Assembly (NCBI RefSeq): GCF_001411555.2
Contig: NC_049915.1
Span: forward strand, 17,126,640-17,190,639
Direction of reading: 5' to 3'
DNA from: Juglans regia
Taxonomy: Eukaryota; Streptophyta; Magnoliopsida; Fagales; Juglandaceae
DNA: 64,000 nt
Each line of letters opens with the position of its first letter. The first letter of the stretch is position 1. The translations under genes and the position numbers were made by a program. Shown piece after piece: positions 1-11,878 of the stretch. The notes under the pieces are model-generated. The model saw nothing but the letters and a program-made list of their open reading frames with translations. It did not search any database and had not been told where the DNA came from.

Positions 1-3000
1 ATCCCTCTGGCTCTAATTCCTCCTCTGCATCAAAGTCTATGGTCCTGTAAAACGAAACCATAGGTAGGAATACTACAATGAGATTTTACAATCTCAGTAA
101 GTAATCAACATGCAACAACTAAGAATTTAAAACATTCATTTATACAACCAACAAAGTAAGACAGTCATACAAACAAAAGACCAAGATATCCATTTCTTCC
201 ACCCTTTCCTAAAATAACACATTTAAACCGAACACTCAAGCCAAAAACCCCTTTGGCCCAAAACACAACCATTTATTACGCATGCACCATGGTCTCCCCT
301 ATGGAACATGCGCATACCCTGGCTCCCTTCATCATATCACGAGTAAAGATCGTGCATGTAATAATTTGTCTAGGCATCCTTTAGCACCCCACCAATGGAG
401 AGGCCATAGATTTGGCATGAGAATGTTAATGTCTCGTCCAAGCCCGTTGTCGCGAGCGACAACCTAGGGAATGTTACTCAGTTTATTATGCTCCCTAAGT
501 GACCAGAGGAGCTCCACTAAAATAATACTCCATCTCAACTTGGGGTCATGATATTCACACAACATGCATAACACAACACAGTTAAATAATCAAAACAAAT
601 AGTAATTACGGTAAAACAAATACAGATGTATGACATGAAGTATATTGGATGACATGGCATAACACACATAAGACAATATAAAACTTTACAACAGTCATAA
701 TATTTACAGTTTCACAAACCCAACTACACACGTAATCCCATCCTTCATCTGGCCCACAGCCCAATTTCCAACAATAATTACGATTATCAATCCAGCACTT
801 CATTGGGCCCAAGGCCGGTCTTAACACAACCATACTGCAAACAAAGTTGGTGATAAATTCACATCTTAAGCTGAAGGGTCGGCTGGAGAGTTACTTAGGA
901 CATGGATGGGAAAATCTATGGGGTCTCGCGTGTGTGCGTCACTAGGTAGAAGGAAACCAAACCATTAGTAAATACACAAAACGTAAACAGATGCTAAAAA
1001 GCAACTCGTGGTAGATTTGGCCCACCAAGGTGATGCCAAAAGTGGCAAAGCAGCGGCGGGGCAGCAACGGTGCAAGGTGGCAGTGGCGGATCTAGTCGAG
1101 ATAAAGGGCTTTTTGTGGGTTTTTTACGAAGAAGATATCAAATCTGGGTTGCTAGTGGGCATAGGAGAGGGTTTCTACAGTGCATAGCAATGGAGCATGG
1201 GAAAGGAAAGATGGGTGCTCAATTGTGATAGTGCAGCCGTTAGAAGGCAGCTGGGGCGGCGCACGATGAAAAACACTCCTACAAGCTACAGGAAGTGGAA
1301 CAAAGGATGGAATTTCTCTAGACCTAAGCTTAGAGATGAAGAGAGGGATTTTTTTTTTTTTTTTTGTGGTGATTTGAGGGATGGAGAACTTGGCCTATTT
1401 ACAGGCCGAGTGTGGGTTCTATGGTAGCCATCGCTGTGATTAGGGGTGGTGGACGGTGTGGGGTATGCGAGATACCCACACGTGACATGCATTCAGAGGC
1501 CTCTAGAGGCGGTGAGCCACTTCTGGGGCTTAATCCATCACAGGTTGCAGAGAGGAGAAAGGAGAAAAATAGGTCACAGGGCTCACGAGTAGGGGTGTAA
1601 CTGGTCCGGTTCGGTCCAATTTTGGACAAAACTTAGGACCGAACTGGTATGTACCGGTTTTAGATTTTCCAAAATCGATTATAAACCGGTTTCCCTCCTA
1701 AACCGATACTTCCAGTTTTATCGGTTTCAGGTTCGGTTCAGTCCGGTTCGATTTTTCAGTTTTTTTAAAATGTAAGTTTGACAGTTTGTTATCTGTCAGT
1801 GCATGCAAATTGCTATATGATTCTTAATTGATTTTGGTAGTTTTGAGCCACATTTAAAGATGTTTCAGTTCTCGTTACCTATTCAAACTTAGAGATGATT
1901 CTGTTTATACAGATAGTGATTAAGATGAAAAATGTTACAATGTAGTTCAATCAATACAATAATTTCCTTGGCACTGCTGAATAATCAGGACGTGACCATG
2001 TACCATGTTTGAAATATTTGTCAATTGAATTCCATTTAATTGGAATTTACTAAATATTAACAATATATATATATATATAAATGTATAAACCAAATGCAAT
2101 TATCCCATTTTCTTCAAGTTATAAACCCAATCATAAAGCCCTAATAACACAAACTCAATCACAAAACCCTAATAACACAAACACAATCACAAGCACCATC
2201 ACAAAAATCCTAAATTTCGGATTCAAAAACTCTAATAAAACAAATACCATCTACAGTTCTACAAGATTTCAAAGTAATTTAAAAAACACAAAAACAAATT
2301 ACTGTGGGTTCGTGAGGTGAGGAATCGAAGACAAAGAGGGTAAGGTGAGGCCAAGGGTCTGTGCATGGTAGGTTGCGATTCTACAGCTAAGTTATGTGCA
2401 ACAGTCGGTGAGGGGACAGAGAGACAAAGACGAGAGAGTGAGGCAGAGAGATGAGAGAGTGAGGCAGAGAGTCTGAGAGACAGGCGCTGTCTGTAGAGAG
2501 AACTTCGGTGGAGTCACGGAGGCATTAGAGGGGTTCGAGGGGAGGGGGGATGCGACAGAGGGAGGGCTAGGGTTTTCGCCTTTCGGGGGAGTGGGGGAAA
2601 GTGAAAGTGAAAAATGAAAAGTGAAAACTGAGGGGGAAGGGTTGAAGTGACGAAAACTAACGTTGAAACGACACCATTTGGATTGAAATTGGACCCAAAC
2701 TGAGTTGCGTGAAATGCCGTTTCACGCAACTCAGGTTCAAAATTCTCCCCCTTGGACTTAAACGGCGCCGTCTAGGTCCAGTTTTATATTAAACGACGCC
2801 GTTTTGTGTTTGGCATATGAGGTATAGTGTTATTCTTTTATCTTTTATATATAATTATATTAATAACATATGATCAAACAAATTACAAATGTTCATATTT
2901 AAGATTAAAATTTTATGTTATAACTTATAATTTATAAATCATAATATGAAATTATTTCAAATATGATATATAATTATATATATTATATATACAACTTTCA

Positions 3001-3699
3001 CATATAGTTATATATTATATAAAAAATATTTTGTATAATATTAATTTTGTATAAAATTTATATATAAAATATTAATTTATATATATATATTTCTCCAACC
3101 AGTCCGGTCTAGGAAAGTGTGAAACTGGAACCAAATCGGTTCTGGCCGGTTTTCCTAATACATGAACCTGTCCCGGACCTAACCAGTTCAAAACTGGAGA
3201 AACCGGTCCGGTCCGGTTCTGTCCAGACAGATTTTTTAATTTTTCAGTGTAAATTTACACCCCTACTCATGGGTTGGGGGTGTTAGGCGGTGGTGGAGGG
3301 GCTTGCAGTGATGAATGCGTGGCAAAGTGTTTATGGTTGAGAGGGGCGGCAACGTAAGGACTCGGCATGGAGGAGAAAGAAAAGAAAGAAGAAGAATAAA
3401 AGAAAGAGAAGATAAAAGAGATGGGTGTGGTGCTGGGGAAACACTAGAAGAAGAAAACTAGGGTTTTCATCCATAGCCCAAAATGACACCATTTCAGGAA
3501 GGGAGAAAAATTCTCCCACAGCTAGCCAAAACAATGTTGTTTGAGGGGGAGGGGCTGGGCTCCCTCATGCACACGGGCTAGGCCCAATTTCCACACCCCT
3601 ACTAGGCCCAAAAGCTTACAACACAACACATAAACAAATAAAATAAAATAACCCATAATACTAACAAACAAATAAAAACACAATTTTTGGGATCTCACA
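1..3699 (-). mobile_element. Gypsy element A, left (3') LTR, cut by the window edge
   Basis: This is the left LTR of a minus-strand Ty3/gypsy element. Base 1 aligns with about 12,195 of the complete LTR at 11,879-14,418, so roughly 0.3 kb lies outside the window. The right edge is set by the terminal CTCACA at 3694-3699, followed at once by a polypurine tract read on the minus strand. It holds the conserved LTR module at about 270-580 (AATAATACTCCATCTCAACTT). It is interrupted by a hAT-like insertion at 1590-3265, without which its visible length is about 2.0 kb. Small frames inside it have no recognisable homology and I treat them as chance. Confidence 0.85.
1590..3265. mobile_element. Non-autonomous hAT-like element inside the gypsy LTR
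   Basis: The 1676 bp insert has terminal inverted repeats TAGGGGTGTAA / TTACACCCCTA. They are flanked by a likely 8 bp target duplication, CTCACGAG (1582-1589) and CTCATGGG (3266-3273), matching at 6 of 8 positions; both mismatches are transitions. Eight-base duplications and this terminus are typical of plant hAT elements. Both subterminal regions are rich in CCGGTT/AACCGG motifs. The interior is AT-rich (about 2,800-3,090) with a short TA run near 2064-2079, and it contains no transposase frame, so it would need a partner to move. It is absent from the LTR at 11,879-14,418, so it inserted after the gypsy element. Confidence 0.8.
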
Positions 3700-3714
3700 T
3701 CCTCCCCCCTTAAA
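3700..3714 (-). promoter_or_regulatory. Polypurine tract of gypsy element A
   Basis: Directly after the LTR edge the plus strand reads TCCTCCCCCCTTAAA, a purine run on the minus strand. This is the expected plus-strand DNA priming site next to the 3' LTR of a minus-oriented element. Equivalent tracts occur at 9319 and 53,942 in the related elements. Confidence 0.8.
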
Positions 3715-3851
3715 AGAAATTTCATCCTCGAAATTGACAAGCTCAATCCATTAATTCCACGACAAAATACAAGATACAACTCAAAATATGCTTGAGAAAG
3801 CATAGAATCAATAATACCAAAACAGATATGGATAATGCTCTGTTATGTCTA

Positions 3852-5286
3852 CCCCCTCTCTCTCAAGAGAAATCCCTAGCCAATGGATCTCCCCATGACA
3901 CCTTCACCAAAGGTATCGTCTTGGAACTCAACCTCTGCTCTATCCAATCCACAATTTGCGTCGGTGCAACTTCTTAGGTAAGGTTAGGCTGTAATTGGAT
4001 GCTATCCAAGTCGAAAAGTCATGGCTCCTGCTGTCCAAAACTCTTTTTCAACAATGATACATGAAATACATCGTGCACCTCCCCAAAATATTCTGGCAAA
4101 GCAATCTTATCAACAATAGGCCCAACCTTCTTCATTATCTGAAAATGATTGACATACCTTGGGCTTAGCTTCCCTTTCTTCCCAAAACATTTGACGCCCT
4201 TTATGGGTGAGACTTTAAGGTACACCCAATCACCTTCTTTGAATGATAGGTCTCTTCTTCTTGTATCTGTATAACTCTTTTTATGACTCGGTGCTATTGC
4301 CATCCTATCCCTTATGACTCTAACTTGATCCTTCATCTTTTGAACTCTTTCTGGCCCAAGAAGTTTGCTTTCACCAACCTCATTCGAAAATAACGGTGAT
4401 CTACATTTCCTCCCATATAGAACCTCAAAAAGTGCCATCTGAAGGGATGCTTGGAAGCTGTTGTTGTACGCAAACTCTATGAGCGGCAGGTGATTCTCCC
4501 AGCTACCCTTGAATTCCAAGGCACAGGCCCGCAACATATCTTCAAGAGTCTGAATGATGCACTATGATTGGCCGTTTGTCTGGGGTGATAAGCATTGCTA
4601 AAATTCAACTTAATGCCCATGGCCGCCTGCAAGCTTTTCCAAAAATGGAACGTGAACTGCAGGTCCCGATCTAACACAATGCTCTTAGGTAGCCCATACA
4701 AACGTACAGTCTCTTTTACATACATCAACGTCAACCATCCCAAAGTGTCGATATTAGTGACAGGTAGGAAATGAGCACTCTTGGTCAACTGATCGATAAT
4801 CACCCAAATCGAATTATTCTCGCTAGGAGTTCTTGGCAATCCCGCTACAAAATCCATCGCAATGTGGTTGTGGTCCCATTTCCACTCTGGAATTGCGAGG
4901 TGTTGGAAATTACCAGTAGGTCTCTAGTGTTCAAGTTTGACTTATCGGCAAGTGGAACATCTCTCGTCTAACATAGCAATGTCCTTCTTCATTCCTTCCC
5001 ACCAAAAAACTCTCTTTAAGTCCCGATACATTTTCATGCTTCTAGGATGAACTGAATAAGGGGCCACATGCGCCTCAGCTAAAATCCTCTCCTTAAACTC
5101 TAAACTATTGGGAATCACCTTACAATTTCTGAATAGTAGAATACCATCCTTACCCAAACTAAAGTGTGCAGGTCCGCTTGAATTTCTGACACTCTTTCGG
5201 ATATCCAGTAGCTTCGGGTCCCTCCTTTGAAGAGTCTTCAATTCTTCAAAATCAACAATTGGGACTTCATGCATAGAGGCTAACAC
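3852..5286 (-). pseudogene. Gypsy A integrase with C-terminal chromodomain, broken
   Basis: This is the integrase part of the pol polyprotein, which would insert element cDNA into the genome. Read on the minus strand it shows an H2C2 zinc-binding region (HxxPYSVH then CSTC, about 5,060-4,942). The catalytic core follows (about 4,857-4,500), with aspartates in IIDQLTKSAHF and VLDRD. The distal Tekay/Del signature is YGRKCRSPL, then LALPEYFGEVHDVFHVS. A frameshift near 4,560 destroys the region of the catalytic glutamate. A stop at 4019-4021 separates the core from a chromodomain-like tail (KTIPLVKVSWGDP, about 3,960-3,860), which has a TGA where the family usually has tryptophan. The product cannot be functional. 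Confidence 0.9.
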
Positions 5287-6560
5287 TTCCTTGTGCTATG
5301 AACTCTCTACAAAAAGCCTTCTAATCCCATAAAGTAGAGAGTCCAACCCCGACGACTCGGCCTCATCTACTAAATGGGACTTCTGACTTAGCACATCGGC
5401 AACTTGGTTCACCTTCCCAAGATGGTACTTAATCTTGAACTAGTAGCCACTAATAAACTCTAACCACCTTTTCTGCCTCATGTTGAGATTTCTCTACGTG
5501 AAGAGATGCTTTAAGCTCTTATGGTCGACCTCACAAGCCTCTCCATAAGGATAGTGCTTCCAGCTCCAGGTCACGAGTGGGATAGTTCCTTTCATGATCC
5601 TATAGTTTGCAGGATGCATAAGCTATTACTTGACCCTCCTGCATGAGAACACATCCCAACCCAAACTTGGAAGCATCACTAACAACCACAAACTGCTTGT
5701 GCGGCTCAAGAAGTGCCAAAATAGGTGTCGAAGTCAATCGCTTCTTCAACTCCTAGAAGCTTCTCTAGCACTTATCGGTCCAAAAAAACTCAACATCCTT
5801 ATTGGTTAGGGCAGTGAGGGGTCTGAACAATCTAGCATTTCATGAATCTTTGAAAATACCCTACGAGTCCCAAGAAGCTTCAAATCTCATGCACTGATGT
5901 GGGACTTGGTCAGGCCAAAACAACTTCAACCTTACTGGGATCTACACCCACACCTTCTTGAGACATGACATGCCCAAGGAACCTAACTTCAATCAACCAG
6001 AACTCACATTTTCTTAGATTTACATACAACTGATGTTCCCTCAGATTACCCAGAACCAACAATAGGTGACTAGTATGTTTCTCCAAATTTTGAGAATAGA
6101 CCAGAATTTCATCAATAAAGACTACCACAAAAGAATCCAGATAGGACTGAAACACATGGTACATCATGTCCATAAAAGCAGTAGAGGCATTAGCTAGTTC
6201 AAAAGGCATCACTTTGAACTCATAATGCTCGTACCTCGATCTGAAAGCAGTCTCCAATACATCCTTTCCTCGTATTCTTAACTGATAATAACTTGACCTC
6301 AAGTCAATTTTTGAGAAAGTAGCCATGCCTTCGAGTTGATCAAACAAATCATCAATCTGGGGTAGTGGTCACCTTGTTGAGTTCCCGGTAATCAATGCAC
6401 AATGTCATCTTTCTTTTTTATGAACAACATGGTCGCTCCCCAAGTTGAAGAACTGGGCTGAATAAATCCCTTATCCACCAATTCTTTCAATTGGGTTTTC
6501 AACTCTTTCAACTTAGTTGGTGCCATTCCTTAAGGAGCCTTGTGCACCGAAGCCGCTCTA
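5287..6560 (-). pseudogene. Gypsy A reverse transcriptase and RNase H, broken
   Basis: The reverse transcriptase would copy element RNA to DNA. The longest clean stretch (6,347-5,910) carries [17 protein letters not shown], which holds the first catalytic Asp, and the palm motif as FIDEILVYS. In this family the motif is FIDD or YVDD, so the last catalytic Asp is replaced by Glu here. Upstream, KKKD-type sequence near 6,410 marks the fingers region. The RNase H region (about 5,700-5,400) is recognisable only in pieces such as ELKASLHVE and has several stops. It lies between protease and integrase in the order usual for gypsy pol. Confidence 0.88.
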
Positions 6561-6739
6561 GGTTTCAAGTCAATAGTAAACTCGACATCACGGACAGGAG
6601 GTAATCTTGGGAGGTCATCCACAAAGACATTAGAGAACTCCTCCACGATTGGGATTCTTGCAACAGACTTCGTCTGTGATCGTTTAGACAACACTTGAAC
6701 CAAATAGGTATCTGCCTCACTAGCTAGGTCCTTTTTCGC

Positions 6740-7060
6740 TTAGATCGCAGATATGACCCCAGGTCTTGACTTCTGCTTGCTTCCCAAAAATTCCATATAG
6801 TCCCTTCCAGGAAGATGAAAACTAACCACACGGCTCCGACAATTGATACTTGCAAAGTGCCAAACCAACCAATCCATACCCAGAATAATGTCGAACCCAA
6901 GCAACTTGAACAATATCAGGTCGACATCAAGTTTCCTCTCTCCAAAGTCTAGAGGACAGCCTAAGGTGACCTTTGAACACCCCACCGTCTCTCCATTGGG
7001 TAACACCACTACCACAGACACAAACGATTGGGATCTTTACGTATCAAATAAAGTGCACGC
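6740..7060 (-). pseudogene. Gypsy A aspartic protease, C-terminal part
   Basis: This is a retropepsin-like segment of the RVP_2 type, recognised by LGFDIILGMDWL, the conserved C-terminal part of plant gypsy proteases. The upstream catalytic Asp-Ser/Thr-Gly region is not readable in frame and falls in decayed sequence towards 7,150. It lies between the zinc knuckle and reverse transcriptase, as in gypsy pol. Confidence 0.8.
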
Positions 7061-7314
7061 ATAAAATTCATACAACTGAACTCTATCTGATGAGATCAAA
7101 TACTTCCAATGAAATTAAAAGGAAAAAAAAAACCATGAAATGCATCAACTCAAAAGATTGGATTACATCCATACCTGGGATGACTCAAGCGTCATGGGTT
7201 TCTGGGGCCACATCATCGACCTCACCAGGGGATAGTGCATACACCCTTGCCTGCACTGTCTACCTCTAATTTGTCCTTCCCCTGTGCTGTCCTACTCGAT
7301 TTTCCTGGGTAGCA

Positions 7315-7365
7315 TTAGAGCCCTCACGAGAAAAATGCCCCACCTGACCACACTTGAAGCATTGG
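7315..7365 (-). pseudogene. Gag zinc-knuckle remnant of gypsy A
   Basis: On the minus strand this reads CFKCGQVGHFSRE, a retroviral-type CCHC zinc knuckle used in nucleocapsid RNA binding. The first two Cys and the His are present, but the last Cys position is not conserved. It sits between the gag core and the protease. Confidence 0.75.
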
Positions 7366-7590
7366 ATCCCACCTTGACAACAATCACCTTCATGGGATCT
7401 GTTGCACCTCCCACAAACTGGAGCTCAGCCTCCCATGCACACACTGGAGGCTACCTATGGTTCGACCCCAGTCCGTGATACAAACTTCTGAGGTGACCCA
7501 GAGCTGCTCCTTTCCCTAAAACTCCTCCTCTTCTAGCCCACTGGAGAGCCTACAAAACCAGCAAATTATCGCTCAGTAATCGAGGCCACC

Positions 7591-8046
7591 TCAACCAGCC
7601 TCTGGAAAGTCGAAACCTGATGGCAAGCAACTTGTTTGTGGAATCTCATTTCGCAGACTCTCCTGAAAATGCTCTGTCTGCATCTCTTCTGTAGCAATGA
7701 GATGTGTTGTGAACAGTCCAATCTCCATGAACTTCCGGGCGTACTGCTCTACTGTCATGTCCCCTTGCACCAAATTGTTAAATTCCCATGTCTTCTTTCA
7801 CCTTACTATGTTTGGGAAGAAGTGATAGCCAAACTCTTGCTTGAAACGTTGCCAAGTCATATTTGCAAATGACCCCAACTCCATCTCTAGGATCTCCCGC
7901 ATAGGCTCCCACCAAGTGATAGCTTTGCCTTGTAACATATAGCTCGGGTACAACAACTTTGGAGACTCGGTATATCCACAAATCTCGAATGTCCACTCTA
8001 GATCTTTAGTCCACGTCCCAGCATGGAGAGGGTCCTCCTCACCCAT
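7591..8046 (-). pseudogene. Gypsy A gag core, frameshifted and 5'-truncated
   Basis: This matches the plant retrotransposon gag domain: GEEDPLHAGTWTKDLEWTF, then LQGKAITWWEP, then FKQEFGYHFFP. A second frame (7,773-7,591) continues with VQGDMTVEQYARKFMEI, so a frameshift lies near 7,775-7,800. The N-terminus is missing because the sequence jumps at about 8,085 into the inside of an LTR. That junction removed the start of gag, the leader, the primer site and part of the 5' LTR. Confidence 0.85.
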
Positions 8047-8085
8047 AAATGTGGGAGTCCTATGCGCCAGGAAGCGCTCATGGGA

Positions 8086-9318
8086 GAGTTACTTACCAAA
8101 CGAAAGGCAACTTTCTGGATGATTGAGCACGTATCAGTCGTGGTGTCCCGCAATTGTATGAGTGCACGCTGCTACACAGACGAACATAAATTGAGGTGGC
8201 ACCAAAAGTGGCGCAGCAATGGAGGAGAAGCAGCAAAGCAAGGATGGTTCAGGTGGGACAGAGGGGTGCCAATGGTTTCCTCGCAAAAGGGATGGTAGCT
8301 CTGGCATGTTGGTGAGTGGGGGAGAAAGTTGCAACGGTGGAACGTGGCGGAGCAAGGCAGAACCCTAGATGGGAAATTCTCATACTCATGGGTTGAAGCC
8401 ACCCAGAGATTGAGAGATTTGGAGAGATCTGGGATGGAGGACGGGATTGAGACTGGGAGTGGCTCGAAATTGGTTTCAAAGGGTAGAGATCCAGCCTATT
8501 TGTGGGCTGTGGAGCTAGGGCACGACGGAAACAACTTGGGCCGCGACCAGAGGCATGGGACGACATATTTGAGATGCTGGCCAAGACCTATAGTAGATCT
8601 ACCATCATTGAGGTCTAATAGTAGCGAGCGATGGTGGTGGCAAAACCAAAACAGAGGGAAAAAAAGAGAGCCAATAAATCAAGAGGGAAGGGCTCAAGAG
8701 CGATGTGAGACCGTGGCTAGAGCGGAGGTGCTAAAATGGCTGAAAGGAGCCTAGTGACGCGTGCAGTGAACTTTGCTTTGACTGGGGGCAAACAGTTGTT
8801 AGACGGCGGCAGGGGATGAACGAAGGACACTGAAACATGGAGCCAAAGTGGTTTCGATGGCTATCGACACAACCAGATCACCAAAGAGGGAGAGAGAACC
8901 AGAGAGGGGGAAACGACATCAAAGATAGGGAGAGAGGGCTTATCAACGATCAGAGGTGGCAAGACGGTGGTAGAGAGGAGCGGGACAATGCTTAAAGCAG
9001 AGCTAAGGTGGTGGAGGACGGCAACAAGGTCACAGTGGTGGAAGAAGAAAATGAGAGAGAGACTCCCTTTGGCCATACGACACTGATTTATATGGAGGGG
9101 CTGGGGGCCCACTTGCTCACGGGCTGGGCTAGTTTTCCACATCCTTTTTGGCCCAAAATAGCTCACAACATAATGAAACAAGCCCAAACTTAACCCATTA
9201 CACAATGGGTCCAAACCCATTTGGGAAGAGAATAATAAAAAATAAAACACCACAAAATAAATAAACAAACAATAATAAAGAAATAATTAATTAAAATGCT
9301 AATTCTTCGGATCTCACA
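8086..9318 (-). mobile_element. Truncated middle LTR of the gypsy complex
   Basis: This aligns with about 13,145-14,418 of the complete LTR, beginning at the shared stretch GAGAGTTACTTACC and ending at CTCACA (9,313-9,318). Its other half is missing at the junction with gag near 8,085. A polypurine tract and a second interior follow on the right, so this LTR is shared between two internal regions. Long frames within it (e.g. 8,329-8,754) are not conserved as protein between LTR copies. Confidence 0.85.
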
Positions 9319-11878
9319 TCCTGCCCCCTTTAAAAGAAATTTTATCCTTGAAATTGACAAGCTAGCTATAGCTATTACTAAAGGGCTCATCAAGCTAATA
9401 ATCTTTGCCTCTACTTCCATAAGTTCTAGTATTAGCATGTCTAGTTCCTCAAGGTAGGCCGTGCAACTCGAATCTCCAATCCACCAAAAACTATTGCTCA
9501 ACACGCCTAGATCCTAATACATCATTACCAGATAAAATAGGTTATGCTATCCACCGTTGATGCCTAAGCTTCAACTTCTGAGCCTTTATTGTACACCACA
9601 CAATGACGACCTATCATTCTCTTCTCAAGAAAATTAACAATGTCCATAATTCCCCCAACAGGATGTTCAATCTCCAAAGGAAAGTATAGCTTAAGATTTT
9701 AGGTTTCTATGTGACCCCAAGTTTCAACTTATTCCTGAAGATAATGACAATTATTACTGCCAACCATCGCCCTATGGCTACACACTCTGATGATCTCACC
9801 AAAAGCCTAAGGCTAAGATCTCTTGAAGTCAACACTATTTTATCGAATTCTCTTCATTACCTACTCAAATCAACTTCTTCCATGCTAAAATGAGACAAAG
9901 ACTCCTACTCTATGGAATTCATACACACTCACATAAATTTAGGAGTCCATCTCTTGCATCCTTAGTCAAAACCAATTCTCCAGGAAAATGCCAATCTGAT
10001 CAATTACAACAAACTACTACTACTATTCGACCTAAGCATTCCAAAGGGAAGAAACAATAACAACATATCAATGGGTAAGGATTTTAACACTTGAAAGAGT
10101 TGACCTAGAACATCATTTCCAACAGTTTCCTTAAAGTAATCTAAAATCTTAGAAACCCATACACTACATTAAGCCCAGGTAGTTCGTAACGTCAAGTAGT
10201 CAAAATAAAGTGATCAAAAGTCTAACGTGATGAGGTGAAGGTCTAGATTTACTCTAAGGTTTCCAAGCGATGAAAGAAAATTGATCCACAGAATTGATGT
10301 ACAATTTGCCACAAAAGGTTTGTTTTGCCATGTCACTAAGGAAAGAATTTGATTTGCAAAGGAATTGAGAAAGTTGTGACGAGGTAGTCAAGTACAAGAT
10401 TGGTCCTTGGTCCTTAAGCCAAAAGCTAACCACATAAATATTATATAAAATCACAAGGGAAGGAAAATTCCAACAACTCAGCAAAACAGATCCACAACTC
10501 TTGTCAAAGCACCAAGTCACCAAAAGTTTTCTTTAAGTTGGACAAGGAAATTGAATTAATAAGATAAGTAGGAAAGTGAAACGACAGGAAAAAAGAAAGA
10601 AAGAAATAAGACAAAAATAAATTTATAAAATTTTCTCAAAGTCCAACTCTAAAAAGGTTTACAAAAGTAGTGGTTTTCCTTCATGTCTTTTCCCTCAAAA
10701 GAATTTCAAGGACTTGAAAACATTTAAAAGAAAAGGGGCCATAATTTAAAAATTAGCGAAGTCAGGCCATCCAGACCATCTTGTAGGGAATTCATGGGAT
10801 GATCTTTCCGAGGAAGTATTATGTATGAGTGTAAGGAGACTTAAGTAACTGGGAAGAGCCAAGCCGATAACACCTTGAGGGTGGACTCTACGAGTTGCCA
10901 TTCTTAAAGCATTCGCGGGGAAGGAGATTTAAATTATTTCGTCAACTCCTACACATGTCAGTACATATTTAAGCAAACATCTCAAAGTCGAAGGTAAACC
11001 AAAACACAACTACCATATCCATCCTCTGGACCTATATACTCAAAATCGACAAGAACCATTTCCTAAATTTGCACCATCTATTATTCTTTGATAAGAATCT
11101 ATTATCCTCGAGTTGATAAAAACCATTTTCCGAACTAAATCAATACTAGCTCATAGAGTAATAAGCTTCTTGTAAATCTCCACCATCAATAACTTAACTT
11201 TGATAAAAAAAAAACCAAATTAACTTCAGAATTGGTTAAGCTTGCATATTAAGTCTCTATAATTAAGAACTCAAATCTCATTATAAATCAATCCATAATT
11301 ACTGCAACTCTAAAACCTTAAATCACCTTAGAATCATTTTCCAAAGACTGCAAGATCGATGACCTTAGATCTAAAAAAAAAAAAAATCGACTCTTGAAGC
11401 TTTCAAAATCTGAAACCTTAAATGATATCAAATCATTTCTTAAAGTCTGCAAAATCTTAAAACTTAAACGGAATTAAAACAAAATTCTTTCCTTGAAGTT
11501 TGTTGACCTTACAACCTCCTATTCTATAACCCCATTTCATAACTCAATGATATCTAAGACCGTAATTATTCCAAGTGATTTAGAGCTCTTACTCCCCTTA
11601 GTTAGTGACTTCAATTCCTGCTCCAATGGGGTCGCCTAGACCGCGTCATTCCTTTCAAGCCTCGATATTACAAAAACAAACCTAATCGTTAAAAGTTCAG
11701 GCCTACTACACTAAATATTCATACATATCAAGCTGAAATTCATGACGAGATATTGCTAAATCCAAGTCTGACTCCCCAAATTTTCAGGCCAACAGTACTA
11801 TGGTTGAAGCCTAGAATTATTGTACGATACCTAAGTGGCATATGGATTTACCTAGAGCCGAACTACTATGATACCACT
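9319..11878 (-). mobile_element. Gypsy element C interior: leader without gag-pol
   Basis: This interior starts with a polypurine tract (plus strand TCCTGCCCCCTTT, 9,319-9,331) and ends with a primer binding site beside the next LTR. No gag, protease, RT or integrase homology is visible between them. The sequence is related to 55,380-57,958 of element B; for example both share the CTAGTATTAGCA stretch near 9,425 and 56,115. From about 11,040 to 11,520 it has a degenerate reiterated motif of about 60-70 bp built around AATCATTT and GCAAGATC. It is either an internal deletion or a non-autonomous leader-only derivative. Confidence 0.75.
11865..11876 (-). promoter_or_regulatory. Primer binding site of gypsy element C
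   Basis: On the minus strand this reads TGGTATCATAGT. The first eight bases match the 3' end complement of initiator Met tRNA, the usual primer for plant gypsy elements. A two-base spacer separates it from the LTR starting at 11,879, the same spacing as in element B. Confidence 0.8.

Noticed and set aside
8329..8754. 141-residue frame with GRKRE-like basic stretches
   Set aside because: It lies in the truncated gypsy LTR; the homologous LTR at 13,440-13,830 has a different frame and stops.
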